Assembly (NCBI RefSeq): GCF_019392335.1
Contig: NZ_JAHXRQ010000031.1
Span: 1 to 45,964, forward strand
Direction: 5' to 3'
Length of the DNA stretch: 45,964 nucleotides
Source of the DNA: Mameliella sp. CS4
GTDB taxonomy: Bacteria; Pseudomonadota; Alphaproteobacteria; Rhodobacterales; Rhodobacteraceae
Of the stretch, positions 8,347 to 16,781 are shown one piece after another. Position numbers and translations under genes: made by a program. The notes beneath the pieces were generated by a model. It made no database searches. It saw only the letters and a program-made list of their open reading frames with translations, and had not been told where the DNA came from. Numbering within the stretch: the first letter of the stretch is position 1; the number at the start of each line of letters is the position of its first letter.

Positions 8347-9219
8347 ATGACAATTTCTCTTCGCACCCTCGAAGCGCTCCGTTCGGTGGCCGAATCCGGT
8401 TCCTACGCTGCGGCCGCGCGGTTGTTGAACGTCACCCAGCCGGGAATCTCGCAGCAGGTGCGCAAGCTGGAAGAAGATTATGGCGTGGCGCTTTTCTTCC
8501 GCGAAAAGGGAAAGCTGCATCCGACGCCCCTCTGCGATAGGCTCTGTGATGCGGCCGAGCGCGTGATCAGCGAATATGAAACGCTTGAGCAGATGTTGTT
8601 GCGCCACGGGTCGCTGACCAAGGGGGAACTGTCCGTGGGGCTGGGCAACGCGATGCCCGGCATGTCGGTGATCGCGGCCTTCAACAAGGCCTACCCGCAG
8701 GTTTCCTTGCAGGTCACCACCGGGTCACATGACAAGATCATGCGGCAGGTCATCAACCACACCGTGGACGTCGGCATCCTGCCGGAGGTGCCCAAGGACG
8801 GGCGTTTCCGCCGTCATGCGCTGTTGACGAACAATGTCGTTGCCATCGTGCCGCTGTCGCACCCGTTGGCCAGCGCCGAGGCCGTCACCTGCGAAGACCT
8901 GCTGCGCCACAGGTTGATCTTTCGCACGACCGGGTCCTCGACACAGAAGGTGCTCGACCGCTACTTTCGGCGCCACGATGTGTCGCCGGAGCCTTTCCTG
9001 ACCCTCGACAACCGGGATGGCGTCTATGAGGCAGTGGTCAATGACATGGGGATCGGGTTCGTCTGGCGGACGGGAACAGGGCGCAATGAGGATGTGAAAC
9101 AACTGAAGCTGCTCGGAGCCGATACATCGAGCGCGGAGGTGGTCTTTGCCCCGGTCGAACGCAAGATGGAGACGTTGAATGCGCTTTTCGGACTGATGGA
9201 CGGCATAGAATTACGTTGA
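8347..9219 (+). CDS. LysR-family transcriptional regulator
   Basis: 290 residues from ATG 8347. The N-terminal winged helix-turn-helix is typical: TISLRTLEALRSVAESGSYA, then A-A-A-R-L-L-N-V-T-Q-P-G-I-S-Q-Q-V-R-K-L-E, then FFREKGKLHPT. The remaining ~200 residues match the LysR substrate-binding domain (KGELSVGLGNAMPG, TGSHDKIMRQV, VDVGILPE, IVPLSHPLA). It is transcribed away from the HAD/ABC operon, the usual position for its regulator. The effector is not evident. No gene partner lies downstream on the same strand. Confidence 0.93.
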   Translation: MTISLRTLEALRSVAESGSYAAAARLLNVTQPGISQQVRKLEEDYGVALFFREKGKLHPTPLCDRLCDAAERVISEYETLEQMLLRHGSLTKGELSVGLGNAMPGMSVIAAFNKAYPQVSLQVTTGSHDKIMRQVINHTVDVGILPEVPKDGRFRRHALLTNNVVAIVPLSHPLASAEAVTCEDLLRHRLIFRTTGSSTQKVLDRYFRRHDVSPEPFLTLDNRDGVYEAVVNDMGIGFVWRTGTGRNEDVKQLKLLGADTSSAEVVFAPVERKMETLNALFGLMDGIELR

Positions 9220-9411
9220 TCCTGGCATGTCGCGTGGAACCGGCAGAATCTCAGTTGAAGAACGCGTGTAATTTTGTAGCGGCACATTGTGTCCCGCCAA
9301 CGAACATCGGCGAAGGGCGACAAGGCTGGTTGCTCAATGTCCTGCGTTTTTGGGGCAATCGACGCTCAGGTTGAACTGCCCCTTTCCCCGCTGACTTCGC
9401 GCCAGGGCGTC

Positions 9412-9432
9412 GCTCTCGTCCCTTCCGAGAGC
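9412..9432 (+). terminator. Short hairpin downstream of LysR gene
   Basis: GCTCTCG, 7 nt loop, CGAGAGC. It is a perfect 7 bp stem about 190 bp after the LysR stop and has no T-run. It could be a remnant terminator or simply part of the decayed insertion-sequence boundary. Nothing else is recognised between 9220 and 9443. Confidence 0.25.
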
Positions 9433-9443
9433 TGAGCAGCGGT

Positions 9444-9683
9444 TCATTGTTGCGTTACGGAACTCGATTTCGGCGGTCTGTCAGCCGGGATCCCCACGCC
9501 TTTGCCGTTGCCAACCTCGGCCTTCTTGACCCACTCGTTCAGGGTCCGAGGCGCACAACCGATCTTCGAGGAAATCGACAGGATCGCCGACCATCGGCTC
9601 TCATGCTGACCGAGATTGTCGAAAACAAGGTGAACGGCACGCTCGCGCACTTCGGGGGAATACTTGTTCGTCGTCTTGCTCAT
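9444..9683 (-). pseudogene. IS3-family transposase OrfA, C-terminally truncated
   Basis: 79 residues starting MSKTTNKYSPEVRERAVHLV. It shows the typical OrfA helix-turn-helix (H-E-S-R-W-S-A-I-L-S-I-S-S-K-I-G-C then TLNEWVKKAEV). Normal OrfA proteins of this group run to about 90-100 residues and end in a leucine-zipper-like helix before the frameshift into OrfB. Here the sequence leaves the family after G-I-P-A-D, and a short unrelated tail (RPPKSSSVTQQ) leads to a stop. It is non-functional for transposition. Confidence 0.75.
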
Positions 9684-9736
9684 GATGCTCCATCCTGCTC
9701 AGGAGTCGGAGCCTCCGGAAAACCCGGCGCGGTTCA
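9444..9736 (-). mobile_element. IS3-family insertion sequence fragment (5' end with orfA)
   Basis: The right end carries an IS3-type terminal repeat: on the minus strand the element begins TGAACCGCGCCGGGTTTTCC at 9736. It is followed by a 52 bp leader and orfA starting at 9683. OrfB and the other terminus are absent; the orfA sequence degenerates near 9480 and joins unrelated DNA. The fragment abuts a truncated gene and a damaged integrase. Confidence 0.7.
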
Positions 9737-9857
9737 AGGTTTCTCCACTAAATTGGCATTCCTTCACGTCCGTGGCGTTTGGGTCTCCGCCTGCGATGAG
9801 GATTACAGCATTTTCGACTGACAAGTCTGAGGCAAGCCGCCAAAGGTCCAAGGTCAT
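9699..9857 (-). pseudogene. Truncated island gene next to the integrase
   Basis: The minus-strand frame from ATG 9857 gives MTLDLWRLASDLSVENAVIL followed by I-A-G-G-D-P-N-A-T-D-V and then G-E-T-L-N. At 9736 it runs into the IS3-type terminal repeat, and the tail RAGFSGGSDS is encoded by the IS. The same frame stays open upstream (S-Y-Y-W-V-N-D-E) and overlaps the integrase stop. The pattern looks like the N-terminus of a small hypothetical protein of the kind found beside alphaproteobacterial integrases (from memory, not searched). The insertion removed its C-terminal part. Confidence 0.5.
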
Positions 9858-9865
9858 TTCGTCAT

Positions 9866-10960
9866 TTACCCAATAGTAACTATTTTTGCCCCAGCCCGGT
9901 CCTTTCCGGTCAGGTAATCTGCCCATGCCGCCATCATTGCGCGGCGTTTCTCCACCATGTCGCCGCGCCGGTAAGATGCCTCCACGGCATTGCTCAACTT
10001 GTGTGCCAAGGCCACCTCGGCCATGTCGCCAGGAAAATGCGTGCGCTCGGCCACCCAATCGCGGAAGGTGCTGCGCAGCCCGTGCGGCACTGCCGGGCGC
10101 TTGCTCACCCGGTCCACGAAACCCGGTCCGCCTGCATCAACGTCAGCCTTGTGCAACCGTTTCATGGCCGCGCTCAGGGTCATGTCGGACATCTCGCTAC
10201 TACGCGGCGCAGGGAACACAAGCGGGTTGTCCTCGAAGCGCGGCAGAGCTTCCAAGAGCGCCACGGCCTCGGGCGTCAGCGGCACGCGGTGTTCCCGGTC
10301 CATCTTCATGCGCGCCGCTGGAATGATCCAAAGCCCCGCGTCCAGGTCGATTTCCACCCAGACAGCGCCGCGCACCACTTTGGAGCGGGAAGCGGTCAGG
10401 GCGGCAAATTCCAAGGCGCGTGCGCCCGTGCCGTCGCGCTTGCGCAGGGCAGTGAGCCAGCGCGGCGCATCGTCGATCTGAACCGCCGGTTGATTGTCCT
10501 GTTTCGCCACCTTCGCGGCGGCGGGCAGAAGTTCATTCAGGTTACCCGCCCAAAGGGCGGGATTATCGCCAGAGCGGTGCCCCGCCACCGTGGCCCATGA
10601 CAGCACGCTTTCAATCCGTCCGCGCAATCGGGACGCGGTTTCCGTCTTGCTCTGCCAGATCGGTTCCAGAACGCGCAGCACATCCTGCACCGTGATTTCA
10701 TCCACCAGCATTTTGCCAACCTCAGGCATTGCGTAGCTCTGCAAGGTGTTCTGCCATTGCTGGCGGCGCTTGGCGTTCTTGAAAGCGTCCAGCTTCGCGG
10801 TAAGGCATTTGTCGGTTGCCTCCGCAAAGGTCAGGCCCCGGCGCCGTGCGGCCAACAGTGCGCCTCTGCCTTGCGGCGCTGGGCGGCAGGAGCCGGACCG
10901 TGATAATCTCCGACATGACCGTCCTCCTTTGTGGATCAGCGCAGACCCACCTTGGCACAT
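9866..10960 (-). pseudogene. Tyrosine recombinase (P4-type integrase), N-terminally damaged
   Basis: The recognisable protein starts near residue 34 (ALLAARRRGLTFAEA) and runs to the C-terminus. It includes the core-binding domain (about 45-165) and the catalytic domain. Catalytic residues of tyrosine recombinases are present: R in T-A-S-R-S-K-V-V-R-G (the usual G-E after this Arg is K-V), H-G-L-R-S-T-F-R-D-W, a later H in ALAHKLSNAVEA, and the nucleophilic Y in SYRRGD. P4-type integrases normally have a ~90-residue DUF4102 arm-binding domain before this region, and it is missing. Just upstream a different frame reads A-Q-R-R-K-A-E-A, the usual linker, which points to a frameshift near 10870 plus loss of the 5' part. 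No tRNA attachment site is seen nearby. Confidence 0.75.
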
Positions 10961-11054
10961 AGATGCCGTTGGGGGGCGGTCACATCATCAAAGCCCACAG
11001 GGATCGGACGTGCTGTTCGTGCATTGCGGCGGCACGCCCGCGCCGTTGTGGCTG

Positions 11055-12896
11055 TCAGCGGGGAGGGCGGGCCAGGATCACCTCGGGGCCGCCCGCGTAA
11101 AGCTGCCGGACCAGGTCGCCGCGATTGTTCAGAACGGCGCGCTGGTTGACAGATCCCTTGTCCGTCACCTCGCCCGCGTTCAGGTCCAGCGGGTCGATCA
11201 TCACCGTCGCGCGGGCAATCCGCATCGAAGAGCCGGTGGCCTCTTGTGCCAGGTGCGCCAGCCGTTCTTGCAGCGCGGCGCGCACCTCGGGTCGGGCCCA
11301 GAGCGTCGCGTCGTCCAGCGTGGCGCCGTCGGGCACCAGCGCCTCTGCCCCGGCGCGGGCCGGGACCAGCAGGGCGCCCAGTTCGTCCTGGCCTTCGCCG
11401 GTGATGACCGCGTCGCGCGCGAGGCCCCCAAGGGCATCGACCAGTTTCGCCCGGAGCGCGCCCACAGCGACCCATGTCCCGGTGTTCAGCTTGAAGTTCT
11501 CGGCGATGCGTCCGTCGAAAAAGAACCCCTGCGCGGCATCGCCGGGAACGGCAAAGCGCACAGCATCGCCGAGCTTGTAGAACCCTTCCTCGTCAAAGGC
11601 CTGGGCGGTCAGCTCCGGTGCGCGCCAGTAGCCGGGTGTGACCAGTGGCCCCTTGATGCGCAGTTCCAGCTTGCCACCCGTGGGCACCAGCTTGATGGTG
11701 ACGCCCTTTGCCGGCACGCCGACATTGCCGGGCAGCGCTTGTTCCTCGACGCAGGTCAGGGCAAAGGGCGCGGTTTCGGTCGCTCCCAGCCCCGTCGACA
11801 GCAGGGTGCGGGCACCCACGGTCTGTTCGGACAGCGCCTTGAGGTCTTCCCAGGTGTGGGTGGCCATGCCCGCGCCCGCGTAAAGCAACAGCTTGACCCG
11901 GCTGAAGAAGGTGCGGGCCAGGCCGGCGTCCCCCTTCATCGCGCGGATCAGCGCGTCATAACCGACGGGGACGTTGAAATACCAGGTCGGCGCGATCTCT
12001 CGCAGGTTGCGGATGGTCTCTCCGATGCCCTTCGGGCTGGGGTTGCCGGTGTCGATGTAGAAGGTGCCGCCGTTGTAGAGCGCCATGTTGAAGACCTTGC
12101 TGCCCGAGGCGACATGGTTCCAAGGCGCCCAATCCACCAGCACGGGGGGCTCTTCTTTCAGGAAGGCATAGCAGTCCTGCACCATCGCCATGTTGGAACA
12201 GAGCATCCGCTGTGTCGTGATCACCGCCTTGGGTGAGCCGGTGGTGCCGGAGGTAAAGAGAAACTTGGCCACCGTGTCGGGGCCGACGGCGCGGGCGGCG
12301 GCGCGGGCGGTCTCTGTCGGGGCGGTCCGCTTGAGGGACTCCCAGGACAGGATGCGGTGGCCGGGCAGCTCGCCTGCGCCGGTGATGATGGGCAGGTCGG
12401 GATCAAGGACCTGGGCGATGGCGGGGGCGAAGGCGTCTAGCTTGTCGGCAAAAACCGCCCCGGGCGTGATCTGGCCCGCGATGTCGGCCAGTTTCGGAAA
12501 TTCCGGCCCGGTCAGCGAATAGGCCGGGGCAATCGCGGCGGAAGGGATGCCGACATGCTGGGCCGACAGGGCGATCACCGCGTGATCGAGGCTGTTGCCC
12601 GAGAGGATCAGTAGCGGACGGTCCACCGAGAGGCCCAGATCCAGCAGCGCGCTGCCGACCCGCTCGATCAGTTGGGCCAGCTCTGCGTAGTTGTGGCCGC
12701 GCCAACCGCCGGAGCCGTCGCGTTCAGCCATCCACAGCCGGTCCGGCGTGGCCGTGGCCCAATGTGCGATCTTTTCCGACAGGCAGCGCGGATAAGGGTC
12801 AAGCGGCTCTTCCTGCCAGACGAGAATGGTCCCGTCATCGCGGGTTTCCTGCCGAATACGCGGCTCCCACAGCCTGACCGGCCGCATCTCTGTCAT
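11055..12896 (-). CDS. fcs: Feruloyl-CoA synthetase (AMP-forming acyl-CoA ligase)
   Basis: 613 residues from ATG 12896 (MTEMRPVRLWEPRIRQE), with GGGGGAGGG just upstream. Longer in-frame starts would run into the divergent MarR promoter. It belongs to the ANL adenylating superfamily: P-loop-like FLFTSGTTGSPKAV, the S-T-G-L-G-A-T-E-T-A-P motif, YKLGDAVRF and FDGRIAENFKL are visible. The N-terminal VRLWEP...DPYPRCLSEKIAHWA block is typical of feruloyl-CoA synthetases and related carboxylate ligases. The reaction activates hydroxycinnamates (ferulate, p-coumarate, caffeate) with CoA and ATP in the cytosol. The gene is divergent from a MarR regulator and a TRAP transporter, the arrangement expected for hydroxycinnamate use. 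A hydratase-lyase gene is not in the window. Confidence 0.85.
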   Translation of the reverse strand: MTEMRPVRLWEPRIRQETRDDGTILVWQEEPLDPYPRCLSEKIAHWATATPDRLWMAERDGSGGWRGHNYAELAQLIERVGSALLDLGLSVDRPLLILSGNSLDHAVIALSAQHVGIPSAAIAPAYSLTGPEFPKLADIAGQITPGAVFADKLDAFAPAIAQVLDPDLPIITGAGELPGHRILSWESLKRTAPTETARAAARAVGPDTVAKFLFTSGTTGSPKAVITTQRMLCSNMAMVQDCYAFLKEEPPVLVDWAPWNHVASGSKVFNMALYNGGTFYIDTGNPSPKGIGETIRNLREIAPTWYFNVPVGYDALIRAMKGDAGLARTFFSRVKLLLYAGAGMATHTWEDLKALSEQTVGARTLLSTGLGATETAPFALTCVEEQALPGNVGVPAKGVTIKLVPTGGKLELRIKGPLVTPGYWRAPELTAQAFDEEGFYKLGDAVRFAVPGDAAQGFFFDGRIAENFKLNTGTWVAVGALRAKLVDALGGLARDAVITGEGQDELGALLVPARAGAEALVPDGATLDDATLWARPEVRAALQERLAHLAQEATGSSMRIARATVMIDPLDLNAGEVTDKGSVNQRAVLNNRGDLVRQLYAGGPEVILARPPR

Positions 12897-12993
12897 GGTC
12901 GAACCCTCCCCCTGGTCCGGTTCATGTCTTACGAAAATCTTTACTTGGAAACAATTTAAAAATATAGAATCGGGGCAATCGCAGGAGGACCGT
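12897..12993. promoter_or_regulatory. Divergent fcs/MarR promoter region
   Basis: This 97 bp region is strikingly AT-rich in its middle (12930-12968) compared with its surroundings. It contains the short dyad TTGGAAACAA at 12945-12954 (TTG/CAA arms), a possible MarR half-site arrangement. It must contain promoters for both directions. The AGGAGG at 12983-12988 sets the GTG start of the MarR gene. The operator assignment is tentative. Confidence 0.4.
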
Positions 12994-13509
12994 GTGAACA
13001 AGGGGGACACTTTCAGGCCCGAAGAGGATCGGCCCGGCGCAGAGGCCGCTCCGGAATCCGATGGGGCCGTTTCCCTCTATGAGCTGGAAGAGTCCCTTGG
13101 GTTCCTGCTGCGGATCTCGCAGGTGCGGGCCTACGAACGGTTCTATGCCGCATTCGACGAAATCGAACTGCGCCCGGGAGAGTTCTCGGTCATGTGGGTG
13201 ATCCTGCGAAACCCGGGAGTCCGGCATGGCCTTCTGGCGGAAACTCTGGGGATCAAGCCTGCGCAGATGACCAAGATGATCCGCCGGCTGGAGGTTCAGG
13301 ACCGCATCCGTCGCGTCATTCCGGACGATGACCGGCGGTCTGTCCGCCTGTACCTGACCGCAGGCGGCAAGGCCTTCGTCAGGGAACATCGGGACGCCTT
13401 TTTTGGACATGACGACTATCACAATCACGGGCTGAGCGAGGCGGAATGCCGTCAGCTGGCCCACCTTCTGCGGCGGTACAGCGGGGTGGGACGCAGGACG
13501 GACAACTGA
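12994..13509 (+). CDS. MarR-family transcriptional regulator
   Basis: 171 residues from GTG 12994, chosen because AGGAGG lies 5 nt upstream; no ATG is available before the domain. MarR winged-helix features: YERFYAAFDEIELRPGEFSV (dimer helix), HGLLAETLGIKPAQMTKMIR then R-L-E (recognition helix), and R-V-I-P-D-D-D-R-R-S-V-R-L-Y-L-T (wing with the conserved D-x-R). It probably represses fcs and the TRAP operon and releases DNA on binding a hydroxycinnamoyl-CoA, as known for CouR/FerC-type regulators (inference from context). Confidence 0.85.
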   Translation: MNKGDTFRPEEDRPGAEAAPESDGAVSLYELEESLGFLLRISQVRAYERFYAAFDEIELRPGEFSVMWVILRNPGVRHGLLAETLGIKPAQMTKMIRRLEVQDRIRRVIPDDDRRSVRLYLTAGGKAFVREHRDAFFGHDDYHNHGLSEAECRQLAHLLRRYSGVGRRTDN

Positions 13510-13516
13510 ATGGTGG

Positions 13517-13553
13517 CTGCCGGGAAGCCGTGAGGAGACGCGCAGCCCGGCAG
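13517..13553 (+). terminator. Hairpin between MarR and TRAP binding-protein genes
   Basis: CTGCCGGG (13517-13524) pairs with CCCGGCAG (13546-13553) across a 21 nt loop. It has no T-run, so it is weak as a terminator. It may separate expression of the regulator from the TRAP genes. Confidence 0.3.
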
Positions 13554-13588
13554 GCCGAAAATGGACGACATCCAGGGAGGATAGACCT

Positions 13589-14680
13589 ATGAAAACGCCC
13601 TTCTCATTCGCGGCGCTGGCCGTGGCGGGGACCTTGATCGCCGGGACGGCGGCGGCGCAGGACCTGCGCCTGGCGCCCGCGGCCCCGCCGGCGCATCCGG
13701 CCCATTACATGTACACCCATTTCGCCGAGTACCTGGCCAAGGAGTCCGGGGGCACGATCGGGACCACGCTGCTGGGCCCCGAGGTGGTGGCGCTGCCGCA
13801 GATGGCGGATGCGCTCAAATCGGGCCTGGCGGATGTCGGCAACTCGCTGCCGCTGTATTTCGCGGCCGATTTCCCGCTGACCGGCGTGGCGGGCGACCTG
13901 GCCCTGCAGGGGCGCAACCCGCATGCGATGGCGCTGGCCATGACCGAATGGGTGGTCACCTGTGAACCCTGCCAGCAGGAATACAAGGAGTTCGGCGGCG
14001 TTTTCCTGGGCGCAGGATCGTCCGACGTCTATGGTCTGATCACCACCAAGCCGGTGGAGTCGGTCGAGGATCTGAAGGGCCTGCGTCTGCGGTCGGGCGG
14101 CGCGCCCTATTCGCGCTGGGCCGAGCATTTCGGCGCGACCGGGGTGCCGATGGGGGTCGGGGCGACCTTCGAGGCGATGAGCCAGGGCGTCATCGACGGC
14201 ACAATGGCCTCTGTCGTGGACATGCTGTCCTATCGGCTGGTGGACATCGCCACGCATTTCAACACGGTTCCGATCGGCACCTACCATGCCACCTCGAACT
14301 TTACGGTTGCCCTGCCGACATGGCAGCGCCTGTCCGAGGAAGAGCGCCTGATGATCGTCAAGGCGGCCAACCGCGCCAATTTCGACCTGACCGACCGCTG
14401 GGCCTTTCAACTGCCCGCCGATGCGCGCGACGCGGTGGCCGCCTCGGATATCGTGGTGGTCGAGGCCTCGGACGACCTGCTGGCCGCTTCCGAGGCCTTT
14501 GCCGCGGCTGACCGCGAGGCACAGATCGCCAAGGCCGGGGACATCGCCGCCGATTTCGCCCGGCTGGTCGACGAGTGGTCCGAGCTGATCGCCGAGACCG
14601 GCAACGATCCCGACGCCCTGGCCGAGCTGGCCTGGGAGCGGATCTGGAGCAAGGTCGACCTGGCGACCTACGGCCTCTGA
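13589..14680 (+). CDS. TRAP transporter substrate-binding protein (DctP family)
   Basis: 363 residues from ATG 13589, with GGGAGG upstream. A Sec signal peptide (about residues 1-24, MKTPFSFAALAVAGTLIAGT then AAAQ) precedes a DctP-fold protein with LGPEVVALPQMADALKSGLA, D-L-K-G-L-R-L-R-S-G-G (the ligand-carboxylate Arg block) and G-A-T-F-E-A-M-S-Q-G-V-I-D-G-T. It captures a carboxylate in the periplasm for the DctQM permease encoded downstream. Given the adjacent fcs and MarR genes, an aromatic acid such as ferulate or p-coumarate is the likely ligand. The protein has a Cys pair (CEPCQQE) that might form a disulfide, unusual for the family. Confidence 0.9.
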   Translation: MKTPFSFAALAVAGTLIAGTAAAQDLRLAPAAPPAHPAHYMYTHFAEYLAKESGGTIGTTLLGPEVVALPQMADALKSGLADVGNSLPLYFAADFPLTGVAGDLALQGRNPHAMALAMTEWVVTCEPCQQEYKEFGGVFLGAGSSDVYGLITTKPVESVEDLKGLRLRSGGAPYSRWAEHFGATGVPMGVGATFEAMSQGVIDGTMASVVDMLSYRLVDIATHFNTVPIGTYHATSNFTVALPTWQRLSEEERLMIVKAANRANFDLTDRWAFQLPADARDAVAASDIVVVEASDDLLAASEAFAAADREAQIAKAGDIAADFARLVDEWSELIAETGNDPDALAELAWERIWSKVDLATYGL

Positions 14681-14688
14681 AACCTCTG

Positions 14689-14719
14689 GCCCTGGCCCGC
14701 GCCCGGCGCGGGGCAGGGC
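14689..14719 (+). terminator. Intercistronic hairpin downstream of TRAP binding-protein gene (fcs locus)
   Basis: GCCCTGGCCCGCGCC and GGCGCGGGGCAGGGC form a nearly uninterrupted GC stem about 8 bp after the binding-protein stop and before the DctQ gene. It has no T-run. Its placement matches the hairpins after the other binding-protein genes in the window. Confidence 0.7.
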
Positions 14720-14746
14720 GCCCCATCCGACCGGAAAGCCCGATAC

Positions 14747-15247
14747 ATGAACGCGCTGACACAGGCCGCGTCACGGATCGCCCGCGTGCTCGCCCTTCTG
14801 GGGGCCATCGCGGTTGTCGTGATGATGCTGCATATCTGCCTCGACGTGGTGCTGAGGAACCTCTTTCGCTATTCCTTCAGTTCGACCAACGCGATGGTGG
14901 CCCGTTACTACATGGTGCCGCTGGCTTTTCTGCCACTGGCCTATATCGAGCTGCGCGATGAAATGGTCTCGGTCGAGCTGATCGACAGCTTTTTGCCGCC
15001 CTGGCTGCGGCAACTGTCGGACGCGCTGGTCGCGGCCATTGCCTGCGGGATCTACGGCACGCTGGCCTGGGCGACCTGGGGGTCGATGGTCTCCAACTGG
15101 AGGCGGGGCACGATGATCGAACTGGGCGATATCGAGTTCCTGACCTATCCCAGCTACATCTTCCCGACGCTGGGCTTTGCGCTGGCAACGGGTGCCTGCC
15201 TGGTCAAGGCCGCCGACCGCGCGCGGCAGATCGGACGCAGCGCATGA
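14747..15247 (+). CDS. TRAP transporter small permease (DctQ family)
   Basis: 166 residues. Four membrane helices are evident: ALLGAIAVVVMMLHICLDVV, MVPLAFLPLAYIE, ALVAAIACGIYGTLAWATW and FPTLGFALATGACLVKAA. The second half has the DctQ-typical G-x-x-x-E-L/W-x-x-P-x-Y-x-x-P pattern (E-L-G-D-I-E-F-L-T-Y-P-S-Y). It forms the membrane complex with DctM, whose gene overlaps it by 4 bp (ATGA). No strong ribosome binding site is seen; GGAAAG lies about 10 nt upstream. Confidence 0.88.
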   Translation: MNALTQAASRIARVLALLGAIAVVVMMLHICLDVVLRNLFRYSFSSTNAMVARYYMVPLAFLPLAYIELRDEMVSVELIDSFLPPWLRQLSDALVAAIACGIYGTLAWATWGSMVSNWRRGTMIELGDIEFLTYPSYIFPTLGFALATGACLVKAADRARQIGRSA

Positions 15248-16545
15248 GTGTCGAGACGGGCTTTTACGGGGTTGGCATCCTGATCGTTCTGCTGCTGTTG
15301 CGGGTGCCGGTGGCGATGGCGCTGATCGCGGTCAGTTTCGGCGGGGTGGTCAGCCTTGTCGGGATCAAGCCGGCGGTGGGCATCCTTTATTCCACGCCAT
15401 ACGATTTTGTCGCCTCCTGGACGCTGTCGGCGGTGCCGATGTTCTTGCTGATGGGCTTTGTCGCCTTTCACGCCGGGCTGACCGGGGGGCTGTTCGAGGC
15501 GGCCAAGCTGGTGCTGCGCAGGCTGCCGGGTGGATTGGCGATCTCTTCGATCTTTGCCTGTTCGGGGTTTGCCGCCGTGTCGGGGTCGTCGCTGGCCTGT
15601 GCCGCCGCAATGGGGCGCATCGCCATCCCCGAAATGGTCAAGGCGGGCTATCGCCCCTCCATCGCCGCCGGGTCCATCGCGGCGGGGGGCACCATCGGCG
15701 CCCTGATCCCGCCGTCGATCCTGATGATCCTCTATGGCGTCTTTGCCGAGACCTCGATCACCCAGGTCTTTGTCGGCGGCATCGGCATCGGGCTGGTGAC
15801 GGCAGTGTCCTACTGCGCCGTGATCCTGCTCATCAGCCTGTTTCGCCCGGACGTCGTTCCGCCGCGTGTCGCGGCGCCCGAGTCCGGCACCACGCGCAGC
15901 GCGGTCCTGAACGTCCTGCCGATCCTGGCGCTGATCGTGCTGGTCTTTGGGGGGCTCTTCGCCGAGTTCTTTTCCGCCACCGAGGCGGGGGCGGTGGGCG
16001 CGTTGGGCACCATCATCATTTCCGCCGTGACACGCCGCCTGACCCGCGAGGTCATCAGCCAGTCACTGCTGGAAACCGTCACCACGACCGGCTCGCTTTT
16101 CATCATCGCCGTGGGCGCCTCGATGTTCACCCGCTTCCTGGGGCTGTCCGGCTTGTCGGGTTTCATCAATTCATGGGTAGCCGGGGCAGACCTGGCCTAT
16201 GTGCAACTGATGCTGATCGTGGTGCTGATCTACCTGGTGCTGGGCACCTTCATGGAGCCGGTGGGCGCCATGCTGGTCACGTTGCCGGTCTTTCTGCCCG
16301 TCCTGCAGAATGAGGGGCTGAGCCTGGTCTGGTTCGGCGTGCTGGTGGTCAAGCTGCTGGAGATCGGGATGATCACGCCGCCGGTGGGGCTGAACGTCTT
16401 TGTCATCAAGAACGTGGCCTACAAATACGTCACCACGGCACAGATCTTTGCCGGGGTGATCCCCTTTCTTCTGGCGGATCTCGTGGTGGTGATCCTGACA
16501 ATCGCCTTCCCGGCGGCGGTCCTGTTCCTGCCCGGGCTGCTATAG
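15244..16545 (+). CDS. TRAP transporter large permease (DctM family)
   Basis: 433 residues with about 12 membrane helices. DctM signatures include FLLMGFVAFHAGLTGGLFEA, LACAAAMGRIAIPEMVKAGY, GGTIGALIPPSILMILYGV, SATEAGAVGA and VLGTFMEPVGAMLVTLPVF, with ITPPVGLNVFVIK near the C-terminus. It carries the sodium-coupled transport path. Translational coupling to DctQ by ATGA overlap is clear. It is the last gene of the operon, and a bidirectional terminator follows about 190 bp downstream. Confidence 0.93.
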   Translation: MSVETGFYGVGILIVLLLLRVPVAMALIAVSFGGVVSLVGIKPAVGILYSTPYDFVASWTLSAVPMFLLMGFVAFHAGLTGGLFEAAKLVLRRLPGGLAISSIFACSGFAAVSGSSLACAAAMGRIAIPEMVKAGYRPSIAAGSIAAGGTIGALIPPSILMILYGVFAETSITQVFVGGIGIGLVTAVSYCAVILLISLFRPDVVPPRVAAPESGTTRSAVLNVLPILALIVLVFGGLFAEFFSATEAGAVGALGTIIISAVTRRLTREVISQSLLETVTTTGSLFIIAVGASMFTRFLGLSGLSGFINSWVAGADLAYVQLMLIVVLIYLVLGTFMEPVGAMLVTLPVFLPVLQNEGLSLVWFGVLVVKLLEIGMITPPVGLNVFVIKNVAYKYVTTAQIFAGVIPFLLADLVVVILTIAFPAAVLFLPGLL

Positions 16546-16737
16546 CCGCCGGTCAGCGCGGCCAGCGCAGCGCTGGCGTGGGCAAAGGGCTACACGCTGG
16601 ATTTCTGCCGCCGGTGCATGCTGACTGAAGGGCTGAAGGATCTTTTCTGTGGCAAGGTCTGGGCAGAGGCCCACGCCCGGACGGAGGTGCCAGGAGAAGC
16701 GGACCTGGATCGCGACCGCCGACGCGGCTGATCCCTG
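16546..16737 (+). other. Intergenic stretch with a possible gene remnant
   Basis: A frame open from the dctM stop region to 16732 reads W-A-K-G-Y-T-L-D-F-C-R-R-C-M-L-T-E-G-L-K-D-L-F-C-G and ends D-R-R-R-G. It has no credible ribosome binding site, and the only ATG leaves 32 codons. The C-x2-C spacing looks protein-like. It may be the tail of a lost gene or a chance frame. Confidence 0.25.
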
Positions 16738-16778
16738 AAAGGCGGCTGCCGGACCTGCAAGGGCACGGCAGCCGCTTT
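16738..16778. terminator. Bidirectional terminator between dctM and DUF4139 genes
   Basis: AAAGGCGGCTGCC (16738-16750) pairs with GGCAGCCGCTTT (16767-16778), leaving one bulged G. The A/T ends give both convergent transcripts a short U-rich tail. It lies 3 bp before the stop of the minus-strand DUF4139 gene and downstream of the TRAP operon. Confidence 0.75.
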
Positions 16779-16781
16779 GCC

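Noticed and set aside
10722..10958. Short frame starting MSEIITVRLLPPSAARQRR with a good ribosome site upstream of the integrase
   Set aside because: It is out of frame with the integrase and continues as an unrelated low-complexity sequence. It is more likely a decayed leader than a gene.
10746..12236. Plus-strand frame of nearly 500 codons crossing the integrase and fcs genes
   Set aside because: It spans two unrelated minus-strand genes and their junction, with no domain.
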